Shown here piece by piece: positions 24,286 to 33,445 of a stretch of DNA of 64,000 nt. Positions within the stretch are counted from its first letter, which is position 1. Every line of letters begins with the position of its first letter. The DNA lies in assembly GCA_020633975.1 (NCBI GenBank), contig JACKCR010000002.1, positions 1,922,001 through 1,986,000 of the forward strand, in the 5' to 3' direction. The stretch comes from Candidatus Eiseniibacteriota bacterium (GTDB lineage Bacteria > Eisenbacteria > RBG-16-71-46 > CAIMUX01). Below the pieces are notes generated by a model. The model was not told the DNA's origin. It saw nothing but the letters and a program-made list of their open reading frames with translations, and ran no database searches. A program made the translations under genes and the position numbers.

Positions 24286-25302
24286 TCAGAAGCCGAGGAC
24301 GACGGTGAATCGGTGAGTCTCTTCCAGGCGTTCGTGGCCCGCCCAGGCGTAGTCGAATCGGAAACGGCTTCCCGCCAGGTCGGTCGCGAGGCCGACACCA
24401 GCGGTGAGGCCCTGCTCGCCGTCCTCCAGGAACAGCTCCTGGTAGCCGAGACGGAGAAAGAGCGCCTCGGCGAAGGCCCACTCCGCGCCTAGGCTGACGC
24501 TCTCTGGATCGTCACTCGGATGGTGTGCGTCGAGCGCCAGGAGCGCTTGGCTCCTCTCCCCGGTCGAGATGGGGTAGGCCAGTCCGACCCGGAATAGGAT
24601 GGGAAGCGGGAAGTCGCCGGTCAGCTGCTCCGCGGGAAGGGAGCTGTTGTCGCCGTTCCGATCGGGATCTGCGTCGTACTGGATAGCGAGGTCTCGGCCG
24701 TTGAAGCTCGAGCGTCCCCCGAGGTTGGTCAGGCTCGTTCCGATGGACAGCCCGGTAAGAGGCACGCGATAGACCGTGCCTACGTCGAGCGCGACCTGGC
24801 TAGCGCTCGAGTGCCAGATCGTCTCGTTGACGTACATGATCCGGCCGCCGGCGGAGAACCGATCCGTCACCTGCCGTCCGTACCCCAACGCAACGGCGAA
24901 GTCGGTGACCGAGTACCTCTCCCCCGTGCCGAGCGGTTGGCTGACCGTGCGCACGTCGATGTCTCCCGAGTCGAGCATCGTCACGCTTCCGAAGAAGGTA
25001 CCGAGGTTGCCCATCGGTAGGACGCCCGCGACGTAGTCGTAGTCGATGCCGGCGAACCACTCGCTGTGCGTGAGCTGGATCGACGGCGCGCCGACCGTTC
25101 CGATCGTGCCGGGGTTGTAGAACACGTTCCCCAACTCACCCGAGAGTGCGACCCCAGCGTTCCCCATTCCGGCTTGACGCGCGCTCGGCTCGATCTGGAG
25201 GAACTGCCCGAACGTGGTGCCGGTCTTGTCTTGCGCGGCAGCCGTCCCGAACGACGCGAGAAGGGCGGCAGAAGCGAGGAGCAATGTGACACGAGTCTTC
25301 AT
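24286..25302 (-). CDS. PorV/PorQ-family outer-membrane barrel protein
   Basis: 338 residues: a signal peptide (MKTRVTLLLASAALLASF, cleavage at AAAQ) followed by a beta-barrel of alternating hydrophobic strands. Family landmarks are the N-terminal FLQIEPSARQAGMGNAGVA with NVFYNPG, and the aromatic final strand ending in VVLGF, as expected for BAM-inserted barrels. PorV is the shuttle component of type IX secretion in Bacteroidota; here it sits in a glycan operon directly between two genes whose products carry sorting tails. Start 25302 lies seven bases from the upstream stop at 25310, and its ribosome site (GAGG) overlaps that stop, implying translational coupling. Confidence 0.85.
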   Translation of the reverse strand: MKTRVTLLLASAALLASFGTAAAQDKTGTTFGQFLQIEPSARQAGMGNAGVALSGELGNVFYNPGTIGTVGAPSIQLTHSEWFAGIDYDYVAGVLPMGNLGTFFGSVTMLDSGDIDVRTVSQPLGTGERYSVTDFAVALGYGRQVTDRFSAGGRIMYVNETIWHSSASQVALDVGTVYRVPLTGLSIGTSLTNLGGRSSFNGRDLAIQYDADPDRNGDNSSLPAEQLTGDFPLPILFRVGLAYPISTGERSQALLALDAHHPSDDPESVSLGAEWAFAEALFLRLGYQELFLEDGEQGLTAGVGLATDLAGSRFRFDYAWAGHERLEETHRFTVVLGF

Positions 25303-25309
25303 GCTGACC

Positions 25310-28300
25310 TCACTTGATGATGGCGAACTTGCCGACATAGGTACCGATGTCGGGTCCGTCCACGTGGTAGATGTAGAGCCCTGGAGCAACGTCCAGGTTG
25401 TCCTTGGTGCGAAGATCCCAAGCGACGAATCCTTCGTTCGACCCATCGTGCTGCAAGGTCTGCACGAGCCGTCCTCGCACCGTATAGATCCGCACCGTGC
25501 TGTTCCGGGGAAGGGCTCGGAACTCGATCCGTCTCGTCCCGCGACCCGACTCGGCGAACCGCTGCGGCTCGAAGCTCGCAGACCCGACGTACGGGTTCGG
25601 AACGACGTAGGGCGCGGAACCATCGAACTGCGCGGCGGCGAGGTCCTGGTCGACGGAAGCTCCGATGGTGTCGAAGACGAACGCCTCGCCGTCACGGAAC
25701 GGAACGTCCACCTCGAGCTCGAACTGATCCCCGGCCCGGGGCGGCATCAGGGTGTCGCCTTCCACCGCGTCGACGTCGAGTACCAAGCGCCAGGTGGCCC
25801 AGGCGGTGTCCGGCGACGCTTCCCGGTACGTCACGATGTCGACGATGTCGGTAGCGGCACTGATCGTTCCGTCCACGTCCGTGTCCCGGAAGCGGAAGTT
25901 CATCTGATGGTCGCCCTCAGCCCCGTGCGCGATGATCCGGAACTTGGCAGGGGTCGCGCGGAAGGGGAACGAGACGATCGAGGTGTCGACGTAGTCGTCG
26001 TAGAACTCGACGGTGATGTCCTCGGGGTACCCAGGCCGCACCAACGTGACCGGAGTGCGAGGGCTCGACAAGTACTCGACTTTCAGCACCGCGTTCGTCG
26101 AGCTGTCGTCGGTGAAGCCGGTCTCCGTTGGACTCGGCTGAGTGAATCGGGGGGTGCTGACGATCGGCAGCAGTCCCGCTCCAACCGGACCGATCCCGCT
26201 GCCACTGAGGTCTGTCCCCTTCTCGAACAGAACCTCGCCAGTGGTGAGATCCGTGAGCGAGTAGCGGGTCGCACGGACACTCTCCGGCGCCGCGGAATGG
26301 AAGTCGATCTGGAAGACATGCCCGTCCGGCACGATGTCCGAGTTCACGACGTCGACGTCCACCGTCCCGACTCCGCGGCCTTGGGAGTGCGTCACACCGT
26401 TCGCGTCCGCAGCAACGAAGCCATCGACCCGAGGATTCGGCCTCGCCGCAACCGCGTTGACCGGGAACACGAACCCGCCCCGAGGTGTCCGCGATACGGC
26501 GAGCGCATTCTCCGACGGATAGAACCCGAACTCCTCGGAGCCCGAGTCGTAAGCGGCGATACCGTAGTAGTACTCCTGGCCGTTGGTCACGGTGGAATCG
26601 ACCCAAGTGTGGGTCAGCCCGGTATCCTCGCCGAGGTAGTACGCGACTCCTTCGACCGTGTCGTCCGAGAACCCGTTGATGTCGTTGTCGAGGTCGAACT
26701 GCATGATCGGGCGTCCGTTCCCGATCGTGCCGGATCCGGTCCCGGTGGTGACCACTTTGGGATCGAGGAAGTTCGGGTCGGTCGAGCGATAGATCCGGTA
26801 TCCCTCGAAGTCGAACTCGCCGGTGACGGGGTCGGCCGCGTGTTCGGAGATGTCCGTCCAACTGAGACGGACGAATCCATCCCCCGCTTCCGCCGTCATG
26901 TCGGGCGCTGGCGGCGGCACGGCGAACCGGTAGTTCGCGTCGTAGATCTTCTGCACCGTCTGAACGTTCCGACGAAGCTGGCCCAGGTCCGCACCGTAGG
27001 CGAGCGCGAGACTGAACCGCTCGGTCTGCCCCGCCTCGAGACTGAATGGGCCCGAAGCGAAGAGGAACCCGATGTTGTAATTGCTTCCGAGCGGATCCCC
27101 GAAACGGACGAGTGAGTCCGCGTCCGAGAACTGCTCGTAGAGTCGCTCCGGCCAGTCCTGGTTGTCAGTGAAGAAGACGATGCCGTCCGTCTCCTGGTCT
27201 GGGTTCCCCTGACCAGGACGGATCCGGTTGATCTTGAAGCCGGTGAGGCCGATCTGGTCAGACTCGTTGAGATCGGTCTGGTCGAAGTTCGGCTCCCCGG
27301 CAGTCGGCATCCCGTCGCCCTCGCCGGTATCACCGGTGTCGGCCAATCCGTCGGCTCCGACGTCGTGGAGTTCCTCCACCCAGTCCATGTCCTCGTCGCC
27401 CGTCCACCAGACACCATTCCGGAAGGGAGGCCGATCCGCCAACTCTCCGTAGGTCGAGATGAAGTCGGACTCGTCGTAGTTCGCCGCTACGTACGCACGA
27501 ATGGCGTCCTGACCATCGATCCGCACGCCCGGACCGCCATTCCTGACTTCGTCGATGATTCCGTCTTCGTCGTTGTCCGATCCATCGAACGGATCTCCCG
27601 GAGTCTCGAGATAGGCGTACCCGAGGTACCCCGTCGGAGAGCAGTTCGACGAAAGGTCGACGCCGATCCCGTCGTTGTCCCACGTGTAGACGAGGTTCAG
27701 GACTTCGTTGTCGAACGTACGATCGAAGTAGGCATTGTCGTCATCCGACTCGAACACGCCGCGGCAGGAGAGCGCCGAGCCACCGACCCCGGAGTCCATG
27801 TAGAGCCCGAAGATCATGTTGTCGTCGTAGTCCGTGTCGCTCTCGTTCGTGACATCGTAGTGCCAGAAGATGACGTTCTGCGCCTGGGGATTGGCCCACT
27901 GGAATCCGCGGACTTCGATCCGAAGACCGAGACCCCGGCGCGTTTCGTCCCGCGAATCCGGGTAGTAGTCCCACGCGTCGTAGTACTGGTCGTCCATGAC
28001 CGAGTAGGTCTCTAGGTCCGATACCTGCTGCTTCCCGAAGTAGCCGTTCCAGGAACCAGACCAACCCGGATCGTCGAGGTCGTTCCGCTTGTCCGGCCAC
28101 GCATCGGGCCAGGTGCGGGGGTCGTTGCTCACCGCAGGGGAACGGCCTTCATTGATGGATGGATCGGCCTGGAAGTATCCGGGACGCGGCTCGAACCGCA
28201 TCACACGGTTGAAGTACGGACTCGTCCCCTGACGCTCGCGGAAGCCGGTCTCCATGATGTAGGCGTCGGTGCCACCTCGTTGGCGCACCTTCGCGAGCAC

Positions 28301-28705
28301 GAACGGCGTGATTCCGTCGCTGTAGTTCATGCCCGAACCCTTCGGTGCTTCGCAGGAATGGAACACGCTGAGGTCGACGTTCCCGGGATCCGCCGGATAG
28401 TCACCGACCATGCCGTAGTTCCAGAACAGCGTCCTCACGTTCCCCGCGTCGAGCACACCGGAACGTTCCGCGTCCGCCGTACCCCGTTCGTCCATCGGAA
28501 CCGGTTCCTCCTGTGCGCGAACCATGACGGGCGATGCAGCACCGAAGATCGTCCCGGCGAACAGTGCCGTTCCGAGTACACGTCGTTGCAGCAACGCATT
28601 CGATCCGTGACGCATCGAAGCAGACCGTCCGTGATGCGTCGACGCACCTAGTCGTGGCGCGACGTTCGGAGTCGCGAGCATCCTTGTTCGCATCTTCTCT
28701 CTCAT
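25310..28705 (-). CDS. giant secreted FN3-domain surface protein with sorting tail
   Basis: 1131 residues with an N-terminal signal region (LGTALFAGTIFGAASP), a large Asp/Tyr/Trp-rich body with calcium-site-like acidic repeats (DNDEDGIIDE), at least one fibronectin type III domain (about 620-760; PPAPDMTAEAGDGFVRLSW, EYYYGIAAYD), further beta domains, and a C-terminal FlgD-like tail (YVVPNPYVG, then LRTKDNLDVAPGLYIYHV and a final KFAIIK). It occupies the slot next to the TonB receptor that SusD fills in Bacteroidota, although it shows no SusD (TPR) sequence; a role in glycan capture is inferred from that. Its ATG overlaps the receptor stop (ATGA at 28702-28705). Confidence 0.75.
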   Translation of the reverse strand: MREKMRTRMLATPNVAPRLGASTHHGRSASMRHGSNALLQRRVLGTALFAGTIFGAASPVMVRAQEEPVPMDERGTADAERSGVLDAGNVRTLFWNYGMVGDYPADPGNVDLSVFHSCEAPKGSGMNYSDGITPFVLAKVRQRGGTDAYIMETGFRERQGTSPYFNRVMRFEPRPGYFQADPSINEGRSPAVSNDPRTWPDAWPDKRNDLDDPGWSGSWNGYFGKQQVSDLETYSVMDDQYYDAWDYYPDSRDETRRGLGLRIEVRGFQWANPQAQNVIFWHYDVTNESDTDYDDNMIFGLYMDSGVGGSALSCRGVFESDDDNAYFDRTFDNEVLNLVYTWDNDGIGVDLSSNCSPTGYLGYAYLETPGDPFDGSDNDEDGIIDEVRNGGPGVRIDGQDAIRAYVAANYDESDFISTYGELADRPPFRNGVWWTGDEDMDWVEELHDVGADGLADTGDTGEGDGMPTAGEPNFDQTDLNESDQIGLTGFKINRIRPGQGNPDQETDGIVFFTDNQDWPERLYEQFSDADSLVRFGDPLGSNYNIGFLFASGPFSLEAGQTERFSLALAYGADLGQLRRNVQTVQKIYDANYRFAVPPPAPDMTAEAGDGFVRLSWTDISEHAADPVTGEFDFEGYRIYRSTDPNFLDPKVVTTGTGSGTIGNGRPIMQFDLDNDINGFSDDTVEGVAYYLGEDTGLTHTWVDSTVTNGQEYYYGIAAYDSGSEEFGFYPSENALAVSRTPRGGFVFPVNAVAARPNPRVDGFVAADANGVTHSQGRGVGTVDVDVVNSDIVPDGHVFQIDFHSAAPESVRATRYSLTDLTTGEVLFEKGTDLSGSGIGPVGAGLLPIVSTPRFTQPSPTETGFTDDSSTNAVLKVEYLSSPRTPVTLVRPGYPEDITVEFYDDYVDTSIVSFPFRATPAKFRIIAHGAEGDHQMNFRFRDTDVDGTISAATDIVDIVTYREASPDTAWATWRLVLDVDAVEGDTLMPPRAGDQFELEVDVPFRDGEAFVFDTIGASVDQDLAAAQFDGSAPYVVPNPYVGSASFEPQRFAESGRGTRRIEFRALPRNSTVRIYTVRGRLVQTLQHDGSNEGFVAWDLRTKDNLDVAPGLYIYHVDGPDIGTYVGKFAIIK

Positions 28706-31443
28706 GAGCCGGACTCCAGTCTCAGACCGATCTCGACGCGACGTGGCGTCTGAAACCGGGTGGGGTTACCCAACTGGATCTCGTCCGCGGCCGTGAACCT
28801 GGAGTAGTAGGGGCTTCCGGTGCTCGCAAAGACGGAGCCTCCGAAGTACCGCGTATCGAATGCGTTGAAGACCCGGCCGAATACACTGACCGGACCACCG
28901 AACCAGTCGCCCATCGAGCGTTCCGCCCTGAGGTCCAAGAGGAACCCGGTCGGTTTCCGGCCCGAGTTTGCGTCGAGGCCGTTCCCGAAACCAGATTCGA
29001 TGATCGGCGTGTAGGGCTGACCACTCGCCACGCGTAGGATGGCGCTCGCCGTGTAGGAGTCCGGTGAGGAGAGCGTCACCGTGGCATTGAAGGTATGGCG
29101 CTGGTCCCAGTTGAACGGGATGAGCCTTGGACGCGGGTCCTCGCCCGCGGACGCGCGCGTCGCCGTCTCCCGCGGATCGCTGGCGTTCCCGAGGGCACGC
29201 TGCCAAGTGTAGTCCAGGAAGACGCTGACCGGACCGAGTGCATGGTGATCTAGGGAGAACGTGAACCCGGTCACCTCTCCGAAATCGACGTTCGTGAGCC
29301 GTGCATACTCGGCATCGTTGTAGGTCGAGATGAACTCGACACCGAGGAGATCCCGGATGTCTTTGTAGAACACGGTCAGGTCCGTTCCGAGATCGAGGCT
29401 GAACGCGTGCTTGTAGCCGAGTTCGTACTGCACTGTCGTTTCGGGCGACACGTCCGGATTGCCCAACACCCCGTAGCTCGTCTCGCTCGCCTGAAGGTTG
29501 GTGAGGATCGAGTAGTCGGCGTTCTGGAAGATCTGCCCAATGGAGGGGAACTGCCGGAAGTGGCCGTACGCGAAGTGGATCGCGGCCCGGTCCAAGATCG
29601 GATAGGAGACGCCGAGTCGGGGCGAGTACGACGTCTTGGCCGTAGTCGACTGCGGCACGGACTCAGGAGCCCCGTCGATGATGTTCGCCGGATTCGCGAG
29701 ATCGCTCGGAATCGACGAACGCGCGTCGAAGTAGTCGAAGCGGACGCCGGCCCGAACGAGGAGATCGCTCCACTCGAGCTGCTCCTGCACGAATGCCGCA
29801 GCGCGAACGGGATCGTAGGACTGGACTCCGGGCCAGTCCGGAGGGGAATCGACGTACCGAACGAGGGTCTGCTCACCGTTGACCGTCGTGTACGTGAGGT
29901 GGCCTGGGGTCCCAAACTCCACGACCGGAAGGTCGAGTTCCGTTCCGATCTTGATCTGCTGGGTGGGCGAGAGCTGATTCGTGTAGCTCAGCCGCGCCAT
30001 CAGCGCGTTCGTCTTCTGCTCGAACCGGTTGAACTGCACGCCTTGGATGAATGCACCGGGCTCGTAGAGGTCGTCGGCCAACACCTGACCGGCCGCATCG
30101 TAGCGAGGATCGTAGACGTCTTCGTAGACGAAGTCCTCGTAGTGGAAGTAGTTCTGCCGCACTCCGAAGTCGATATAGCTCGACGTGTTGAGCGTCTGGG
30201 TCCAATCGAGCCCGTGAGATACGGACACGGTGTGGTTCTTCGAGAGCCCGTCCGGGTTGTAGCGGAAGGCCCAGTTGTCAGCGCGCCCGTCCCTCTTCTC
30301 GACGATCGCCTGGTAGCTGATCTTCGCGGACGGGATCGAGCTGTTCGTGAGCTTGGCCACGCCGGACCAGACACGGTTGTATCCGAGCGCGGACTTCTTC
30401 CCGTCTCCAGTCGGATAGAAGAGGTTGTCCTGGAAGTTCGATGAATCGGTCGGAACGAAGGTCCGGACGGCCTGGACATAGCTGTCCTCCATCGCGCGCC
30501 GCCCGCTGAGGAGATAGACCGTCTTCCCCACCGGAAGGGGTCCGCTGAGATTCACCTGATAGTTCTGGATCGCGCCGAGTTCGATCTCGTCGTCGACGAT
30601 CCGCTCGCTGTTTCCTGGGAAGACGTACGCTCCGGTGAGGGCCTCGGCCCCGTATTCGAACGTATCCGTACCCGTCTTGAGCACTGCGTTGACGACACCA
30701 CTCATCGCCTGCCCGTACTCGGCATCGAACGTGCCGCTGATGACCTGGACTTCCTGGAGGATCGACCGGTCCAGAGTGAGCGACGACTTGTTGTCGTAGA
30801 GGTTGTTGACGCTGATTCCGTCGACTTGGTACTGCACCTCGCCGATCCGGCCGCCTCGGAAGTGTCCGTCCACGACACCGGCTTGGAGGTTGACGAGCTC
30901 CTCGAGCTCCTGCACCGGGAGCGCTTCGATGTCGCTCGAGGAGATGACGGCACGGCTGTTCGTCACGCCGAGGTCGACAGGCAGCCGCTCTGCCGTGATC
31001 GTGACCTCCTCCACGCCGATCAACTCTTCAGGGAGCACCACGTCGATCCGCGTGCTGAGGTCCGAAGCCACTTCGACGTTGGTCACCGTGGTCGCAGCAA
31101 AGCCGATCCGGCTCACCCGGACTTCGTGGACTCCCGGCGGTACGTTCAACACCACGTAGTCGCCGTCCTCGTCGGTGAACACCATCCCGGCGCCCGGAAC
31201 GATCACGTTGGCGAACGAAACCGGTTCGCCGCTGTCGGACGTGACGCGTCCGATCACCTTTCCGGTCGTACCTGCGAGCGCCGGGGCCCACGGTACGAGC
31301 GCGAGGCATAGAACGACGACGAGGGCGAGGCTGCTCAGCAGCCCCGTCCTCTCGATTGCCCGAGCCGTCCGCCGCTTCCGGCGGACTCGGTCCGTGGGGC
31401 GAGCGCACGTCGTCCCACGATCGATCCGTTTCGTCTCTGTCAT
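28702..31443 (-). CDS. TonB-dependent receptor with carboxypeptidase-like N-terminal domain
   Basis: About 913 residues. After a basic, extended signal region and hydrophobic stretch (LLSSLALVVVLCLALV) comes a carboxypeptidase-regulatory-like beta domain (about 58-145; GKVIGRVTSDSGEPVSFANV), a TonB plug (about 150-260; ITAERLPVD, VDGISVNNLYDN, GTFDAEYGQAMSGVVNAVLK) and a 22-stranded-type barrel ending in RVEIGLRLES. This is the energy-dependent outer-membrane importer of the leftward operon; the substrate is inferred to be glucan oligosaccharide. The ATG at 31443 is preferred since 31539 adds a featureless arginine-rich stretch; neither has a strong ribosome site. Upstream neighbour: CBM9-like protein; downstream: overlapping FN3 protein. 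Confidence 0.88.
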   Translation of the reverse strand: MTETKRIDRGTTCARPTDRVRRKRRTARAIERTGLLSSLALVVVLCLALVPWAPALAGTTGKVIGRVTSDSGEPVSFANVIVPGAGMVFTDEDGDYVVLNVPPGVHEVRVSRIGFAATTVTNVEVASDLSTRIDVVLPEELIGVEEVTITAERLPVDLGVTNSRAVISSSDIEALPVQELEELVNLQAGVVDGHFRGGRIGEVQYQVDGISVNNLYDNKSSLTLDRSILQEVQVISGTFDAEYGQAMSGVVNAVLKTGTDTFEYGAEALTGAYVFPGNSERIVDDEIELGAIQNYQVNLSGPLPVGKTVYLLSGRRAMEDSYVQAVRTFVPTDSSNFQDNLFYPTGDGKKSALGYNRVWSGVAKLTNSSIPSAKISYQAIVEKRDGRADNWAFRYNPDGLSKNHTVSVSHGLDWTQTLNTSSYIDFGVRQNYFHYEDFVYEDVYDPRYDAAGQVLADDLYEPGAFIQGVQFNRFEQKTNALMARLSYTNQLSPTQQIKIGTELDLPVVEFGTPGHLTYTTVNGEQTLVRYVDSPPDWPGVQSYDPVRAAAFVQEQLEWSDLLVRAGVRFDYFDARSSIPSDLANPANIIDGAPESVPQSTTAKTSYSPRLGVSYPILDRAAIHFAYGHFRQFPSIGQIFQNADYSILTNLQASETSYGVLGNPDVSPETTVQYELGYKHAFSLDLGTDLTVFYKDIRDLLGVEFISTYNDAEYARLTNVDFGEVTGFTFSLDHHALGPVSVFLDYTWQRALGNASDPRETATRASAGEDPRPRLIPFNWDQRHTFNATVTLSSPDSYTASAILRVASGQPYTPIIESGFGNGLDANSGRKPTGFLLDLRAERSMGDWFGGPVSVFGRVFNAFDTRYFGGSVFASTGSPYYSRFTAADEIQLGNPTRFQTPRRVEIGLRLESGS

Positions 31444-31549
31444 CGTTTCGAGATCCCGGGCCCACTCCTGTGGCCCCGAAACCCCACTCCCTTTCACCGC
31501 CGACGCCCGAGCCTCCGGCTCGGGTCGCCAGCGGGTCATCCAGTCTTGG

Positions 31550-33445
31550 TCAGCGCAGGACCGTCAGCTTGCCGTACGGAGTGCTCCGTACCGCGCCGCC
31601 GCCGGGCTGCGTCAGCTCGAGTCGATAGAAGTACATGCCCTGGCCGAGATCGCCCGCGGCGATCGAGACGTCGTGAGAACCAGCACTCATCGTTCCGAGG
31701 GCGCGATCGAGCACCATGCGTCCCTGGGCATCGAAGAGCTGGAAGCGCACGTCGTTCGATTCCGGCAGCGAGTAACGAATGCCCGGGCGAGACGACGGGT
31801 TCGAGATGCTCGTGACGACGGCGTAGTCGTCGAACACCGAGTTCGTCATGTCCTCGACGTCCGTCACGTCACCTTCGATGTGAATCCACGGCGGACAGCA
31901 GGTGTTCTCGTACTCACGGAACCACCAGGTCCGCGTTCCGTAGCTGTCGGTGACGGGAAGGAACGAGTCGCCGTCGAACATGTTGATCCCGAGGAAGAGG
32001 ATCCGGTCGCCCAGGTTCTCGGGATAGTTCAGCGCGGTGAGATCGATCGCGACTTCGGCCTGATAGCCGTTGTCCGCCTGGGTACCCAGAGTGTCGACGG
32101 TAGTGCCGGCGTTGAGATGAATCGCGACCGACGCCTTCCCCTCGCCCACCAGGGTGTTGAGGTAGTCCTGCGGCAGTGCCGCACCATCAGGTCCCACCTG
32201 GAACGAGAGCCGATAGCCCCGAAGCTCGTTGTCGTTCCCCAGCTCCACGCGATCGTTGATCGAGATGAGGAACCCGTCCCATCGATCGAAGCTCGGGTGG
32301 TACTGAACGACCTGGTCCCGGACGTCGAATCCGAGGTACAGCGTGTGACCGTCGACGAACGACTTCACCGTCGCGTCCCCCGGATCGAAGACGAACGCCT
32401 CTCCTCCGTACACCGGCGGCTGGTACTGACCACCGCGGGCGGGGCCGACTTCGGGATACGTCTCCCGGAGTGCGGCATCGTCCCAGCGGATGTCGAAGTC
32501 GTAGGTGCTTCCTCCGCTCCACACGGCGTCATTCAAGTTGCCGTCGATGGTCGGAGCTCCGCCATCGATGACCGGCATGACGAACGACGGGTCGATCGTC
32601 GGAACCGGGCCGGAGTTCGTGGTCACGTCCGGACGGGCGTGGATTCGCACTTCGTTGTAGACCGCAGCATTGCCCCACGGCCCCTGCCACCAGGTGCGCG
32701 TCGAGCTGAAGAGGGTCGGCGCAAGCGGCCAGAAGTAGTCGCAGTCGTAGTGCGAGAGGTTCCACTCGAGGATGTCGCCACCAGACTGCGTGACGTCGTA
32801 GCCCATCGGGGTCAGATCGAAACGCATTTCGACCGTGTATCCGGTGTCGACGCCGGAGTCGTCGTTGGAAACCCCGTGCACGACCGTAACGGCGTCCCAA
32901 GCGTCGATTTGCTCCGGGGAGCGCGGCGTGCCCGGAGGCCAAGTCGCCCAACGTCCGATGAAGGCGGGATCCTGTCCTGCCGGCAGCGGGTCCTGATCCT
33001 CGGCATACCACCACGCGTAGAAGTACTCCGCCGGTGGCTTCGGGGCCGAGGCAGGATCCGAGTGATCCTTGAGCGACATGAGGAATCCGTCGAACCGGTT
33101 GAACGAAGACGAACCGCCCACGGACGCGTCCGTAACCTCGGCGCCCATGTAGAGCTGGTTGCCCTTGACGAGGAACTTGAGCGTGACTTCGGACGGATCC
33201 GACGGGAACACGCCGCCCTCTCCCTTCCAACCGCTCCCCGGAATACCTGCGTTCTCGGCCCAGCGGATCGTCTTGGTCTCCGCGTTGGCCCATCCCGCTT
33301 CGTTGAGATTGCCGTCGAGCGTGATCGTCCCTGAATAGTTCCGTGCCCAGATGACGTCGTCCCGCGCAAACTGAGCTGCCGCGGGAATCGCCGTCCCGAT
33401 CGCCAGCGCCGTGGCGACGGCCGCGATCGCTGTCTTCCTCAGCAT
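31550..33445 (-). CDS. secreted CBM9-like surface protein with sorting tail
   Basis: 631 residues: signal peptide (MLRKTAIAAVATALAIG, cleavage at AAAQF), two tandem CBM9/DOMON-like beta-sandwich domains (about 40-270, opening with TLDGNLNEAGWANA, and about 300-540, opening with TIDGNLNDAVWSGG), and a C-terminal FlgD-like tail (SAGSHDV, GQGMYFYRLE, final KLTVLR). CBM9-like pairs bind the ends of glycans in secreted hydrolases; no catalytic domain is seen, so this looks like a glycan-binding surface lipoprotein analogue. The start at 33445 has GAGGAGG about five bases upstream and overlaps the end of the LacI gene by seven bases, so the regulator and the uptake genes form one transcription unit. 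Confidence 0.82.
   Translation of the reverse strand: MLRKTAIAAVATALAIGTAIPAAAQFARDDVIWARNYSGTITLDGNLNEAGWANAETKTIRWAENAGIPGSGWKGEGGVFPSDPSEVTLKFLVKGNQLYMGAEVTDASVGGSSSFNRFDGFLMSLKDHSDPASAPKPPAEYFYAWWYAEDQDPLPAGQDPAFIGRWATWPPGTPRSPEQIDAWDAVTVVHGVSNDDSGVDTGYTVEMRFDLTPMGYDVTQSGGDILEWNLSHYDCDYFWPLAPTLFSSTRTWWQGPWGNAAVYNEVRIHARPDVTTNSGPVPTIDPSFVMPVIDGGAPTIDGNLNDAVWSGGSTYDFDIRWDDAALRETYPEVGPARGGQYQPPVYGGEAFVFDPGDATVKSFVDGHTLYLGFDVRDQVVQYHPSFDRWDGFLISINDRVELGNDNELRGYRLSFQVGPDGAALPQDYLNTLVGEGKASVAIHLNAGTTVDTLGTQADNGYQAEVAIDLTALNYPENLGDRILFLGINMFDGDSFLPVTDSYGTRTWWFREYENTCCPPWIHIEGDVTDVEDMTNSVFDDYAVVTSISNPSSRPGIRYSLPESNDVRFQLFDAQGRMVLDRALGTMSAGSHDVSIAAGDLGQGMYFYRLELTQPGGGAVRSTPYGKLTVLR

Noticed and set aside
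22359-24308. 649-codon plus-strand frame over the GH144 gene
   Set aside because: Antisense shadow of a well-supported gene; no signal, start site or recognisable fold.
28702-28705. SusD gene next to the TonB receptor
   Set aside because: Neither neighbour shows the TPR-like helical pattern or lipobox of SusD; the adjacent giant protein is beta-rich with FN3 features.
31175-33334. 719-codon plus-strand frame over the TonB receptor and CBM9 genes
   Set aside because: Antisense shadow covering two convincing minus-strand genes that overlap correctly with their neighbours.
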